DNA of 64,000 nt from Propionimicrobium sp. PCR01-08-3 (GCF_030286045.1 NZ_CP127390.1:372001-436000), one strand, 5' to 3'; shown: positions 45,149 to 53,730, counted from the stretch's first letter. Made by a program: numbers and translations. The notes: a model not told the origin generated them from the sequence alone.

Positions 45149-46060
45149 ATGCGGGGTGGTCGCCAACTCCTTGGCGATCTGGGCGCCGAGCGCCACGTTA
45201 CGGCGATACAACTCGGTGTTGAGCTCGCGGGCCCGGCCCTTGGTGGCTTCCTCGAAGCTGGCCAGCAGGACCTGGGTGTCCTCGGGGCCCTGGGGGGCCG
45301 GCAGATTGGACGCGATTTCGGCTGCCTCGCTGACCCGGGATTGGTAGTCGTCCACCTGAAGCTCGGGAGGTGTCGGATTGGCGACCAGCAGCGACTGGCC
45401 GAGCCCCAGCTCATCTCGGGCTCGGGCGATATCGGCGACCTCGGAGGGATCGGTGACCTGATGATCGACCTCGTAGCCGGTATCGGCCTGATACATGCTG
45501 GGGAAGTGCGAGGTGCGGTAGCCGAGCACCGGGATACCCATCGTCTCGAGACGCTCCAAGGTTGCCGCGACGTCCAGCATCGGACGAACTCCCGAGGTGA
45601 CCAGCACCAGCGGATGGGTCGATAAGGCCATCAGATCACTGGACTCCTGAATGAGATTGCCGCTCTTACTCGCCCGATGCACGCCACCCAACCCGGTGGT
45701 CGCGCAGACCTTGATACCGGCCCGGTGGGCGAGATGAACGGCGGCTGCCAGTGCCGTGCCGCCGGTCAGCTTCCGGGTCTCCACGACCGGCAGATCGCTG
45801 ATCGAGACGCGTACGGTGCCGGGCTCATTGGCTATCCGCGCGAGCTCGTCGTCGGTCAGGCCGATAACCAGATCACCGTCGATGACGGCGATCGCGGCCG
45901 GTACCACATCGGATGCAAGGATCTGCTGCTGCACAGCCTGAGCCATCTCGAGGTTGAGGGGCCGGGGCATCGAGTGCGTGATGTTCGCGGTCTCCAGGGC
46001 AAGCACGGGATAGCCGTGGTCAAGCGCGTCGCGCACCAGCGGGCTGTAACGAATCGTCAC
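45137..46060 (-). CDS. psuG: Pseudouridine-5'-phosphate glycosidase
   Basis: The 307-residue enzyme splits pseudouridine 5'-phosphate into uracil and ribose 5-phosphate. Recognisable segments are PVLALETANITHSMPRPLNLEMAQ, PAAIAVIDGDLVIGLTDDEL, TVRVSISDLPVVETRKLTGGTALAAAVHLAHRAGIKVCATTGLGGVHR and VLGYRTSHFPSMYQADTGYEVDHQVTDPSEVADI. I start at GTG 46060, six to seven bases after GGAGG; the frame is open upstream to 46258. The usual kinase partner psuK is not next to it. Its 3' end lies within the partial third unit of the hairpin repeat. Confidence 0.92.
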   Translation of the reverse strand: MTIRYSPLVRDALDHGYPVLALETANITHSMPRPLNLEMAQAVQQQILASDVVPAAIAVIDGDLVIGLTDDELARIANEPGTVRVSISDLPVVETRKLTGGTALAAAVHLAHRAGIKVCATTGLGGVHRASKSGNLIQESSDLMALSTHPLVLVTSGVRPMLDVAATLERLETMGIPVLGYRTSHFPSMYQADTGYEVDHQVTDPSEVADIARARDELGLGQSLLVANPTPPELQVDDYQSRVSEAAEIASNLPAPQGPEDTQVLLASFEEATKGRARELNTELYRRNVALGAQIAKELATTPHYTD

Positions 46061-46265
46061 CAATCCTCCAAGATCGTCAGTCCGGGTCAGGCCCCGGGTC
46101 CGTCTACGCGCGCCGCCTTGATATCCACGGTCAACTACGTCGCATGCCGGTGGTATGCCAGGCAGTGGTTGCCGTCCGCCGACCTCGCGCGCCGTCACCA
46201 GGGCGACCGAAATCGCGACTGGTGCGTTCATCGTAACCACACCGGCCACGGCAAGCATTGCCGAT

Positions 46266-46294
46266 TTGATAGTTCGGAGAAAGAACGATAGGTT
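46266..46294 (+). promoter_or_regulatory. Promoter of tRNA-Thr/tRNA-Met
   Basis: TTGATA (46266-46271) and TAGGTT (46289-46294) are 17 bases apart. Transcription would start near 46301, seven bases before tRNA-Thr. The tRNA-Met and rpmG genes follow closely and could share this promoter. Confidence 0.65.
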
Positions 46295-46307
46295 ATCTCC
46301 TCGGCTG

Positions 46308-46380
<73 letters not shown>

Positions 46381-46437
46381 CCGTCGAACTCGGAGGTTCC
46401 GCTACCGCAGCAGAGCTACTATCTGGGGAAGACGCAA

Positions 46438-46510
46438 GGCGGGATAGCTCAGGCGGTAGAGCAAGCGGCTCATAATCGCTGTGTCGCGGGTTCGAGTCCC
46501 GCTCCCGCTA
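46438..46510 (+). tRNA. tRNA-Met (CAT), elongator
   Basis: The 73-base tRNA has acceptor GGCGGGA pairing with TCCCGCT (one G-T pair), D-arm GCTC/GAGC, anticodon stem AGCGG/TCGCT with anticodon CAT at 46471-46473, and T-arm GCGGG/CCCGC. It lacks the three G-C pairs in the anticodon stem and the 1-72 mismatch of initiator tRNA, so it is elongator Met. The lysidine-modified Ile form is less likely given the sequence. rpmG follows 37 bases later, a common actinobacterial order. Confidence 0.93.
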
Positions 46511-46547
46511 CCGCAACACACGTCACACGAGCTGAAGAAGGACCATC

Positions 46548-46718
46548 ATGGCGAAGAAAGCGGCGGACGTTCGTCCGAAGATCACTTTGGCGTGCACGGA
46601 GTGTAAAAATCGCAACTACATCACCAAGAAGAACCGCCGTAACACGCCGGATCGTCTTGAGTTGATGAAGTTCTGCCCCCGCGATGGCAAGCACACCCTG
46701 CACCGCGAGACCCGCTGA
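46548..46718 (+). CDS. rpmG: 50S ribosomal protein L33
   Basis: The 56-residue protein begins [20 protein letters not shown] and continues with [29 protein letters not shown] in typical L33 form. Zinc-binding L33 proteins have two Cys pairs (CxxC and CxxC). Here the first pair is C16/C19, but the second has only C43, because the sequence CPRDGKH has aspartate where a second cysteine is usual. It may bind zinc with three cysteines plus His or Asp, or weakly. ATG at 46548 with GAAGAAGGA upstream. A strong terminator follows. Confidence 0.95.
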   Translation: MAKKAADVRPKITLACTECKNRNYITKKNRRNTPDRLELMKFCPRDGKHTLHRETR

Positions 46719-46743
46719 GTCTCGCTGAAGACCAAAAGCTGAC

Positions 46744-46772
46744 AAGCCGCCTGCTGATGCAGGCGGCTTTTT
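46744..46772 (+). terminator. Intrinsic terminator of the tRNA-Thr/tRNA-Met/rpmG unit
   Basis: An 11-base stem (AAGCCGCCTGC and GCAGGCGGCTT) with a TGAT loop is followed by TTT, 25 bases after the rpmG stop. It is a textbook rho-independent terminator. Confidence 0.9.
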
Positions 46773-46923
46773 GGCGTCGCTGCTTCGTGTTTCGACGAGC
46801 TTGCTGGTGTCTTGGCGAGATGGGTGAGTTTTGGGCGTGCCCGAGCCGCAACCTGGCTGCTCAGCCCGGGTGCAGTGTGGTTTGCGGTGGGCCGAAGCCT
46901 GGTATTTCGGCTAGCTTGGGTGG

Positions 46924-47355
46924 GTGCCTATTTCCGCAGAACACGTCGGACGCAGCTATCCGGCGACCAAGCCGTATCGGGTGAGCCGCGCAAAGATCGC
47001 CGAGTTCGCCACCGCGCTGCACGACGATAACCCCGCCTACTTCGACCAGGACGACCCGATCGCGCCCCCCACCTTCGCCGCAGTGATTGCTGCCCAGGCA
47101 TGGGACGCCATGTTCACCGATCCCGACCTCGGGCTGGCCCTGCGCCGGACGATTCACGCCGATCAGCGGTTCGACATCGTCCGCCCGCTTCGCGAGGGCG
47201 ACGACGTGGTGGCCACCTTGACCATCGAGAAGGTCCGCAGCCGCGGCAACGTCGACATGGTCACCGTAGGGGTCGCGCTGTCGACGGTCTCAGGCGAGGA
47301 GCTCGGTACCGCCACCAGCCAACTGATCCATACCCGTGAGGAGGCCGCGGCATGA
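46924..47355 (+). CDS. MaoC-like (3R)-hydroxyacyl-ACP dehydratase subunit, HadA-like
   Basis: The 143-residue hot-dog-fold protein is an FAS1-type dehydratase N domain: YRVSRAKIAEFATALHDDNPAYFDQ and PPTFAAVIAAQAWDAMF, then IHADQRFDIVRPLREGDDVVATLTIEKVRSRGNVDMVTVGVAL. It lacks the catalytic Asp-His pair, as structural HadA/HadC subunits do, and should pair with HadB encoded next. Together they dehydrate 3-hydroxyacyl-ACP in fatty acid elongation. GTG start at 46924. The stop overlaps the start of hadB by four bases. The order rpmG-hadA-hadB is also seen in mycobacteria. Confidence 0.85.
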   Translation: MPISAEHVGRSYPATKPYRVSRAKIAEFATALHDDNPAYFDQDDPIAPPTFAAVIAAQAWDAMFTDPDLGLALRRTIHADQRFDIVRPLREGDDVVATLTIEKVRSRGNVDMVTVGVALSTVSGEELGTATSQLIHTREEAAA

Positions 47356-47774
47356 GCGGCGCCGACCTTTCCCAGATCGCGGTGGGCGATCAGCTGTCCG
47401 CTCTCGAACTGCATCTGACCAGGCAAGACGTGGTGCGCTACTCGGGAGCCTCCACCGACTTCAACCCGATTCACTACTCCGACCGGATGGCCCAGGCGAT
47501 CGGGCTGCCCGGGGTCGTCGTCCACGGCATGTGGACGATGGGTGCCGCGCTGCGCATCGTGACCGACTGGGCCGGCGATCCTGCGCGGGTGGCCAGCTAC
47601 TTCGTCCGCTTTGTCAACCCGGTGCCGGTGCCCGACACCGACGAAGGCACGACCGTCGAGGTGCATGCCCAGGTCAGCGCCGTCGATGACCAGCTGGCGA
47701 CCATTGCCATCGAAGCAACCCACGACGGCAATAAGGTGCTCGGGGCCGCCAAAGCGACCGTTCGGCTTGGTTGA
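47352..47774 (+). CDS. MaoC-family (3R)-hydroxyacyl-ACP dehydratase subunit, HadB-like
   Basis: The 140-residue hot-dog-fold protein carries the hydratase-2 motif RYSGASTDFNPIHYSDRMAQAIGLPGVVVHGMWTMG, with catalytic Asp36 and His41. It is the catalytic half of the HadAB dehydratase. The ATG overlaps the hadA stop (ATGA). The murB ATG lies seven bases after its stop, so cell-wall precursor and fatty acid synthesis genes appear to share a transcript. Confidence 0.88.
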   Translation: MSGADLSQIAVGDQLSALELHLTRQDVVRYSGASTDFNPIHYSDRMAQAIGLPGVVVHGMWTMGAALRIVTDWAGDPARVASYFVRFVNPVPVPDTDEGTTVEVHAQVSAVDDQLATIAIEATHDGNKVLGAAKATVRLG

Positions 47775-47781
47775 GGAATTG

Positions 47782-48930
47782 ATGACTGAATCCACTTGGG
47801 TGCCCGAAGACATCGTCCCTGTGACCGAGGAGAGTTGCTCGGTCGAGAGGCTATCGGGTCAGCTGCCCGCCCAGCGGACGAGCGACTCCCCGGTTCTCGC
47901 CGAACACACCACCTTCAAGATCGGTGGGCCCGCCAATAAGCTGGTCCGCGCAACAACCCGCGACGAGATCATTGCCGCGGTGAGCGAGGCCGACCGGGCA
48001 GGCGAGCCGCTGCTGGTGCTCTCCGGCGGATCGAACGTGCTGATCGGCGACGAGGGATTCGACGGCACGGTCGTGCTGGTCGACAACCACGGCCTGGAGG
48101 CCGAGGTGAGCGGCTGCGGCGGGGCGTTCGTCCAGGTGCAGGCCGGCGAAGTCTGGGACGACTTCGTCGCATACACCATTTCTCAGGACTGGGCCGGTAT
48201 CGAGGCGCTCAGCGGAATCCCCGGGCTGGTGGGAGCCGCCCCGATTCAAAACATCGGCGCCTACGGGCAAGAGGTCGCCCAGACCATCGCGCGGGTGCGC
48301 ACCTGGGACCGCCAGAAGCAAGAACTGAAGACCTTCATGGCCAGCGACTGCAACTTCGGATACCGCGACTCGGTGTTCAAGCGCTCCAGGGCCGACGACC
48401 AGGCGACCGGACGCTTTGTGGTTCTCGACGTCTGGTTCCAATTCGGGCTAGCCAGTCTGAGCGAGCCGGTGCGGTATACCCAGCTGGCGCAGACCCTGGG
48501 GGTCGAGGTGGGGGAGCGAGTCGATGCCCGCAAGGTCCGCGAGGCCGTGTGGGCGTTGCGGGCAGGCAAGGGCATGGTCATCGACCCACATGATCACGAC
48601 ACCTGGTCGGCCGGCAGCTTCTTCATGAATCCGATAGTGGACGAGTCGGTCGCTGCCCGGTTGCCGAGCACGGCCCCACGGTTCGCCCAGCCGGACGGCC
48701 GGATCAAGACGTCGGCGGCCTGGCTGATCGACCACGCCGGATTCGGCAGGGGATACCCGGCCGAAGGCGCGGCGAGGCTGTCCAGCAAGCACGTGCTGGC
48801 GCTCACCAACCACCAGGACGCCACGGCTGCCGACATCGTCTCCCTCGCCCGCACGGTGCGGGCAGGGGTCATGGAGCGGTTCGGAATCCGTCTCGAGCCT
48901 GAGCCAGTACTTGTCGGCCTCGAGATCTGA
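47782..48930 (+). CDS. murB: UDP-N-acetylenolpyruvoylglucosamine reductase
   Basis: The 382-residue FAD enzyme makes UDP-N-acetylmuramate for peptidoglycan. Motifs are TTFKIGGPANKLV, VLSGGSNVLIGDEGFDG, GIPGLVGAAPIQNIGAYGQEV and SAGSFFMNPIV with catalytic Ser279, plus the C-terminal glutamate in RLEPEPVLVGLEI. The presence of the Tyr-loop region (QNIGAYGQE with a later insertion) indicates the type I form. I start at ATG 47782, after GAGGA; the frame is open far upstream in the shadow of hadB. It converges with the aminotransferase gene, 19 bases away. Confidence 0.94.
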   Translation: MTESTWVPEDIVPVTEESCSVERLSGQLPAQRTSDSPVLAEHTTFKIGGPANKLVRATTRDEIIAAVSEADRAGEPLLVLSGGSNVLIGDEGFDGTVVLVDNHGLEAEVSGCGGAFVQVQAGEVWDDFVAYTISQDWAGIEALSGIPGLVGAAPIQNIGAYGQEVAQTIARVRTWDRQKQELKTFMASDCNFGYRDSVFKRSRADDQATGRFVVLDVWFQFGLASLSEPVRYTQLAQTLGVEVGERVDARKVREAVWALRAGKGMVIDPHDHDTWSAGSFFMNPIVDESVAARLPSTAPRFAQPDGRIKTSAAWLIDHAGFGRGYPAEGAARLSSKHVLALTNHQDATAADIVSLARTVRAGVMERFGIRLEPEPVLVGLEI

Positions 48931-48949
48931 GGATCATCGCTTTGATCTC

Positions 48950-50149
48950 TCAGCCCTTGACGACAGCGGCGATCGCCTTGGCCACGTACTCGACGTTGTT
49001 CTCGTTGAGGGCGGCCACGCAGATGCGTCCGGCGTCGGTGCCGTAGACCCCGAACTGGTCGCGAAGCCGCAGCATCTGATCACGGTTCAATCCTGAATAG
49101 CTGAACATGCCGACCTGCTCGGCGACATAGCCCATTTCGGGCAGCCCCTCGGCCGCCAGATGGGAGGCCAACGAGACCCGCATCGACTTGATGCGCTCGC
49201 GCATCTCGGTCAGCTCGGCGGCCCATTCGGCGCGAAGTGCCGGGTCGGCGAACACGCTCGCCACCAGCTGCGCGCCGTGCGTCGGTGGGTTGGAATAATT
49301 CGTCCGGATCACGATCTTCATCTGAGATCGCACCCGTTGGGCCTCATCAGTATCTCGGCAGACGATCGACAGCGCTCCCACCCGCTCGCCGTAGAGCCCG
49401 AAGTTCTTGGAGAACGAACTCGAGCAGAACAGGTTGCCGAGCCTGGTGGCGAAGGTGCGTGCCACCCAGGCGTCGGAGTCCAGGCCCTCGCTGAACCCTT
49501 GATAGGCCATATCGAGGAAGGGCACCAACCCGCGCTGCTCCACGACGTCCAACACCTGCAGCCACTGATCGTGCTTCAGGTCGTAGCCGGTCGGATTGTG
49601 GCAGCAGGCGTGCAGCACCACGATCGTGCCGGGTTCCGCCTGGCGAAGATCGGCCAGCATGCCCGCGAAGTCGATGCCGCGATTCTCAGCGTCGTAATAG
49701 CGGTAGGCGGAGACCTCAAATCCTGCCCGCGAAAACAGCTGCCGGTGATTCTCCCAGGAGGGGTCGCTGATCAGTACTGTGGCGCCCGGGTTCACCTGGC
49801 GCAAGAAGTCGGCGCCGAGCTTCAGCGCGCCGGTGCCGCCGAGGGCCTCCAAGGTGACGACCCGCCCTGCGGCGAGCACATCGGAATCCTTACCAAAGAC
49901 CAGAGCCTGCACGTCGGCGGTATAGCTTTTCAGGCCATCGATCGGCAGATAGCCGCGCGGCCTGGGATCCTCGGCAAGCTTCTGCTCGGCGAGCTTCACG
50001 CAGCGCATCAGCGGCAACTTACCCGAAGCGTTCTGATAAACACCGACCCCCAGATTCACCTTGGCCGGACGCTGATCGGCGTTGTACTTTTCCGTGATGC
50101 CCAAAATGGGGTCGGCCGGGGCTTGCTCGACGGAACTGAAAAGCGTCAT
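48950..50149 (-). CDS. Aromatic/aspartate aminotransferase (class I)
   Basis: The 399-residue PLP enzyme is of the TyrB/AspC type (subgroup I-alpha), resembling proteobacterial and eukaryotic aspartate aminotransferases. It has VNLGVGVYQNASGKLPLMRCVKLAE, HACCHNPTGYD, FLDMAYQGFSEGL with Asp213, and SSSFSKNFGLYGERVG with the PLP lysine 248. It transfers amino groups between 2-oxoglutarate and aspartate or aromatic amino acids; which is preferred cannot be read. The ATG at 50149 follows AAGGA. The frame is open upstream to 50425 but lacks similarity there. Confidence 0.9.
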   Translation of the reverse strand: MTLFSSVEQAPADPILGITEKYNADQRPAKVNLGVGVYQNASGKLPLMRCVKLAEQKLAEDPRPRGYLPIDGLKSYTADVQALVFGKDSDVLAAGRVVTLEALGGTGALKLGADFLRQVNPGATVLISDPSWENHRQLFSRAGFEVSAYRYYDAENRGIDFAGMLADLRQAEPGTIVVLHACCHNPTGYDLKHDQWLQVLDVVEQRGLVPFLDMAYQGFSEGLDSDAWVARTFATRLGNLFCSSSFSKNFGLYGERVGALSIVCRDTDEAQRVRSQMKIVIRTNYSNPPTHGAQLVASVFADPALRAEWAAELTEMRERIKSMRVSLASHLAAEGLPEMGYVAEQVGMFSYSGLNRDQMLRLRDQFGVYGTDAGRICVAALNENNVEYVAKAIAAVVKG

Positions 50150-50494
50150 GGGTAAATCCTTCGCATTAGGTTCGTGCGGTGCCAACGCTACTGCCGCGAG
50201 TCTGCCGAGCAGCCGGGGTTTTGCTGAATGGAACTGCAATCGCCGGCGGTCGATGACGGTCAGCCAGGTGTTTTCTCGAGCGCTTGCGCCCGCTATCCCT
50301 GAGGTCTGCACCCCGTTTCGCCAATTCGCTTGCGCGAACTCGCCGTGATCCGGGCGTCCGGTTGGGTGCTTGGCAATGCGAAGCGGCCTCGGTTCGCATT
50401 GCCGTAGGCGACCTAGTACACTCAAATACTTGTCGGCAACTTTCAGCGTCCGACCCTGCCTTCAAGCAGGGACGCAGAGCTGGGCCGATGGTGA
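50150..50494. other. Intergenic region between aminotransferase and tRNA-Trp
   Basis: These 345 bases lie between two divergent units, so promoters for the aminotransferase (minus) and the tRNA-Trp/secE unit (plus) should be here. For the latter, TTCGCA (50393-50398) and TACACT (50417-50422) at 18 bases are a weak candidate pair. I see no gene or strong repeat. Confidence 0.4.
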
Positions 50495-50567
<73 letters not shown>

Positions 50568-50646
50568 CGAACCGGGCGTGGGTCGAGGCGCGTTCCTTGC
50601 CCCACGCCAGTTTCATGACAGCAGGAAATTCGGTGGAGGACGAGTA

Positions 50647-51174
50647 GTGGCCGATAGCAGCAAGTCCCGCGGCGATGGCAAGCCGACGCGCGCAGCTTCG
50701 CCGACCCCGGAAAGCGACGCCGAAGAGCCGAACCCCGAGACCCTCGATCATGATGCCGATAACGATGCGGACGCCGCCGACCAGGCCACTGAGGCTGACG
50801 AGTCCGGCGACGACCTCGACGGCAGCGCAGACGATGCGGGCGATGCCGAGCAAGCAGACGAGGCCGACGACGAATCGGCCGAAGCGGAACTCGCCAAGCC
50901 GAAGCCTGTCAAACGCAATCAGACCGTAGCCCCGGTCAAGAAGGCCAAGCCGACCCCCAAGCAGTCGGACGCCAAGAAGGGCGAACGCAAGAGCACAACC
51001 CCGGTGCAGTTCGTCAAGCAGGCGGTCGGCGAATTGAAGAAGGTCGTGTGGCCGACCCCGCACACCACGTGGCAGTACTTCTTGGTCGTGCTGGTTTTCG
51101 TGCTATTCATCATGGCTTTCGTGGCCGGCCTGGACGCCCTGTTCGGCTGGCTGCTGTTGCTGTGGCTGGCCTGA
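50647..51174 (+). CDS. secE: Preprotein translocase subunit SecE with long acidic N-terminal extension
   Basis: The 175-residue protein ends with a normal single-span SecE: TTPVQFVKQAVGELKKVVWPTPHTTWQYFLVVLVFVLFIMAFVAGLDALFGWLLLLWL. It carries the amphipathic helix and VVWPT hinge that clamp SecY. The first 110 or so residues are an unusual low-complexity lead, about 60 of them rich in Asp/Glu/Ala, followed by a Lys/Pro-rich stretch. E. coli SecE has extra membrane helices there instead. The GTG at 50647 follows GGAGGA. nusG follows 17 bases later. Confidence 0.93.
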   Translation: MADSSKSRGDGKPTRAASPTPESDAEEPNPETLDHDADNDADAADQATEADESGDDLDGSADDAGDAEQADEADDESAEAELAKPKPVKRNQTVAPVKKAKPTPKQSDAKKGERKSTTPVQFVKQAVGELKKVVWPTPHTTWQYFLVVLVFVLFIMAFVAGLDALFGWLLLLWLA

Positions 51175-51191
51175 TCGACACAGGAGGAATG

Positions 51192-52046
51192 ATGAGCCAA
51201 GACGCCGATGACGACCTGAGTCGCGACGATATCGAGATCGACCTGGGTGAGAACCCCGACGATGATTCGCAGTCTTCGGACGACGTCGAGATCAATCTCG
51301 ACTTTGCCGACTTCTCCGAGCCCGAGGAAGACTCGGACGATCTGGGCATTGACCTGTCTCCCGAATCCGATGAGAGCGAGCAGGGCGCCGAATCGGACGA
51401 GGCAGCCGAGCAGGCGTCCGAGGAGACTGACGAAGCCCTCGAGAAGGCACTCGACGAGTTGCGCGCCGAACTTCGCGCGAAGCCGGGTGACTGGTACGTC
51501 GTGCACACCTACTCCGGCATGGAGAACAGGGTCAAGCAGAACATCGATGCCCGGGTGATCTCGCTCAACCTCGAGGACTATATCTACGAGACCGTCGTCC
51601 CGACCGAGGACGCCGTCGAGATCCGCAACGGCCAGAAGAAGACCGTCACCCGCACGTTCATGCCCGGCTATGTGCTGGTGCGCATGGATCTGACGGACGA
51701 GGCCTGGTCAGCGGTGCGTCACACGGCCTCGGTGACCGGGTTCGTCGGCCACGCCCAGCAGCCGGTGCCGCTGGACATGGCAGAGGTGGAGCGCATGCTG
51801 ACCCCTGCGGTGCAGGCCAAGGTTGCCGCCAGCGAACAGGCGCCGGCCGCCAAGCGCAAGAAGATCGAGGTCGTCGACTACCAGGTGGGCGATTCGGTGC
51901 AGATCATCGATGGCGCCTTCGCCGGCGTGCACGCCTCGATCACCGAGATCAACCCCCACAACCAGCGCGTGAAGGCCATGGTCGAGATCCTGGGCCGCGA
52001 GACCCCGGTAGACTTGACCTTCGCCCAGATCCAAAAGGTCGTCTAG
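51192..52046 (+). CDS. nusG: Transcription termination/antitermination factor NusG
   Basis: The 284-residue protein has an acidic, probably disordered N-terminal lead of about 95 residues, then the NGN domain (DWYVVHTYSGMENRVKQNIDARV to TFMPGYVLVRMDLTDEAWSAVRHTASVTGFVG), which contacts RNA polymerase, and a C-terminal KOW domain (YQVGDSVQIIDGAFAGVHASITEINPHNQRVKAMVEILGRETPVDL), which contacts Rho or the ribosome. I start at ATG 51192, better spaced from AGGAGG than the adjacent ATG at 51189. Acidic leads are known in actinobacterial NusG. The gene lies between secE and rplK. Confidence 0.94.
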   Translation: MSQDADDDLSRDDIEIDLGENPDDDSQSSDDVEINLDFADFSEPEEDSDDLGIDLSPESDESEQGAESDEAAEQASEETDEALEKALDELRAELRAKPGDWYVVHTYSGMENRVKQNIDARVISLNLEDYIYETVVPTEDAVEIRNGQKKTVTRTFMPGYVLVRMDLTDEAWSAVRHTASVTGFVGHAQQPVPLDMAEVERMLTPAVQAKVAASEQAPAAKRKKIEVVDYQVGDSVQIIDGAFAGVHASITEINPHNQRVKAMVEILGRETPVDLTFAQIQKVV

Positions 52047-52059
52047 ACCTTCGAAGTCT

Positions 52060-52081
52060 GGTGCCGCTTCGGCGGCAACCG
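52060..52081 (+). terminator. UUCG hairpin after nusG
   Basis: TGCCGC and GCGGCA (52062-52067, 52072-52077) close a TTCG tetraloop, with further G/C pairing outside, 14 bases after the nusG stop. There is no T run. It may weaken read-through into rplK, stabilise the nusG mRNA end or form part of the rplK leader. Confidence 0.45.
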
Positions 52082-52181
52082 GCGTCAGGTAGGACGAGGG
52101 CCGTCTACTTCGTCCGACTCGATGCCAAGCCCGAATTCAGCGATTCGGGATAGGTAGGAACAGAACAGAAAAGGACCCAAA

Positions 52182-52610
52182 ATGCCTCCTAAGAAGAAGG
52201 TAGCGGCGATCGTCAAGATCGCTATTCAAGCGGGTGCCGCCACTCCGGCTCCGCCCGTCGGTACTGCTCTTGGCCCCCATGGCGTCAACATCATGGAGTT
52301 CGTCAAGGCATACAACGCCAAGACCGAAGCCCAGCGCGGCACCGTCGTGCCGGCCGAGATCACCATCTTTGAGGACCGGACCTTCACCTTCATCGTGAAG
52401 ACCCCGCCCGCCGCAGAGCTGATCAAGAAGGCCGCCGGCCTGCAGAAGGGCTCGGGCGTCCCCAACAAGGAGAAGGTCGGCAAGATTACCAAGGATCAGG
52501 TGCGCGAAATCGCCAACACCAAGATGCCCGACCTGAATGCCAACGACATCGAGCAGGCGATGAAGATCGTCGAGGGCTCGGCCCGTTCGATGGGCGTCAC
52601 CGTCGAATGA
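52182..52610 (+). CDS. rplK: 50S ribosomal protein L11
   Basis: The 142-residue protein has the N-terminal domain with the proline-rich helix ([23 protein letters not shown]), where thiostrepton acts, and the C-terminal RNA-binding domain ([42 protein letters not shown]) for the GTPase-associated 23S rRNA. Length is as usual. The ATG follows AAAAGGA. rplA follows 123 bases downstream. Confidence 0.97.
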   Translation: MPPKKKVAAIVKIAIQAGAATPAPPVGTALGPHGVNIMEFVKAYNAKTEAQRGTVVPAEITIFEDRTFTFIVKTPPAAELIKKAAGLQKGSGVPNKEKVGKITKDQVREIANTKMPDLNANDIEQAMKIVEGSARSMGVTVE

Positions 52611-52733
52611 TCCGCTGACGCGGAGCATCTGGGTGCAGCAGGCACCACGACATAATCAACCCCTGGAAGGGCGGACTGGCCCGCACCAGGACCTGGTGAA
52701 TCAGCTCGCGAGGCTGACAGAAAGGAACCAGAC

Positions 52734-53444
52734 ATGAAGCACAGCAAGCGCTATCGCGCTTCGGCAGAGCTGCGGGACGGCGATCAGCTCTACACGCCGG
52801 AAGAAGCAATCGCGATCATCAAGAAGTTCCCGGCAGGGGGATTCGACGAGTCGATCGAGGTATCGATGCGGCTCGGCGTCGATCCCCGCAAGGCCGACCA
52901 GATGGTCCGCGGCACGGTGAATCTGCCCAACGGCACCGGCAAGACGGCAAGGGTCCTCGTCTTCGCCCAGGGCGCCAAGGCCACCGAGGCCCTCGAGGCA
53001 GGTGCCGATGAGGTCGGCTCCGACGAGTTGATCGAGAAGGTCGGTGCAGGCTACCTCGACTTCGACGCCGTGGTTGCGACTCCCGATCTGATGGGCAAGG
53101 TCGGACGCCTGGGCCGCGTGCTCGGCCCCCGCGGCCTGATGCCGAACCCCAAGACCGGCACCGTGACCATGGACGTCACCAAGGCGGTCAGCGACATCAA
53201 GGGCGGCAAGATCGAGTTCCGCGTCGACCGGCACGGCAACCTGCAGTTCATCGTCGGCAAGGCCAGCTTCACCGAACAGGCTCTGCTGGAGAACTACCGC
53301 GCCGCGATGGACGAGGTTTCCCGCCTGAAGCCGAACACCTCGAAGGGACGCTACGTCCGCAAGATCACCGTTTCGACGACCATGGGCCCCGGCGTTCCGG
53401 TGGACGTGGCCGCCTCGAAGCCGGCGACCGAGACCGCTGCCTGA
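52734..53444 (+). CDS. rplA: 50S ribosomal protein L1
   Basis: The 236-residue protein has the full two-domain L1 fold. The first RNA-contact segment is [36 protein letters not shown]-like (residues about 25-65), and the signature [32 protein letters not shown] lies near 115-145. L1 forms the ribosomal stalk at the E site and represses its own operon by binding mRNA. The 123-base space before it may carry that site, though I cannot point to it. ATG start with GAAAGGAA upstream. Confidence 0.97.
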   Translation: MKHSKRYRASAELRDGDQLYTPEEAIAIIKKFPAGGFDESIEVSMRLGVDPRKADQMVRGTVNLPNGTGKTARVLVFAQGAKATEALEAGADEVGSDELIEKVGAGYLDFDAVVATPDLMGKVGRLGRVLGPRGLMPNPKTGTVTMDVTKAVSDIKGGKIEFRVDRHGNLQFIVGKASFTEQALLENYRAAMDEVSRLKPNTSKGRYVRKITVSTTMGPGVPVDVAASKPATETAA

Positions 53445-53522
53445 TAGCGACCGGTAGCACCGGGTGTGTTCCCGGATTCGTCAATGGCGAGCGCGGTGCT
53501 AATCGGCGGGTTTAGGTTAACG

Positions 53523-53560
53523 AACGATCCCTGCCAGGTTGATTCCTGGCGGGGATCGTT
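53523..53560 (+). terminator. Long hairpin after rplA
   Basis: Arms AACGATCCC (53523-53531) and GGGATCGTT (53552-53560), with a further 6-base stem GCCAGG/CCTGGC inside after one mismatch, make a 15-base-pair hairpin with loop TTGATT, 78 bases after the rplA stop. No T run follows. It probably ends or processes the secE-to-rplA transcript. Confidence 0.65.
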
Positions 53561-53651
53561 GGCTTCTGAACCAGCAAGATGCGTCGTGCCTGGTCCATCG
53601 CGACGTGGCTCGTCCAATGGCGATCGAAGTGTCCATCGTCCGTGTGTAGAC

Positions 53652-53730
53652 GCTCGCCGTCCTGCATGGATGCTCGCCGTCCTGCATAACGCCTACTCAA
53701 ACTAAGTTTGCTGCTGTTGCAACGTAGGCG
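53652..53730. repeat. 20-base tandem repeat and nested palindromes in the rplA-rplJ gap
   Basis: GCTCGCCGTCCTGCAT occurs at 53652-53667 and again at 53672-53687, a period of 20. Directly after it CGCCTAC (53690-53696) and GTAGGCG (53724-53730) form an inverted repeat. Just inside the left arm is a second palindrome, CAAACT-A-AGTTTG (53698-53710). The whole 784-base gap (53445-54228) has no convincing gene. Besides this cluster it holds the rplA hairpin, the rplJ promoter and the L10 leader. Confidence 0.6.

Noticed and set aside
46438-46510. Initiator tRNA-Met
   Set aside because: The 1-72 pair can form and the anticodon stem lacks the three G-C pairs of initiator tRNA, so it is elongator Met.
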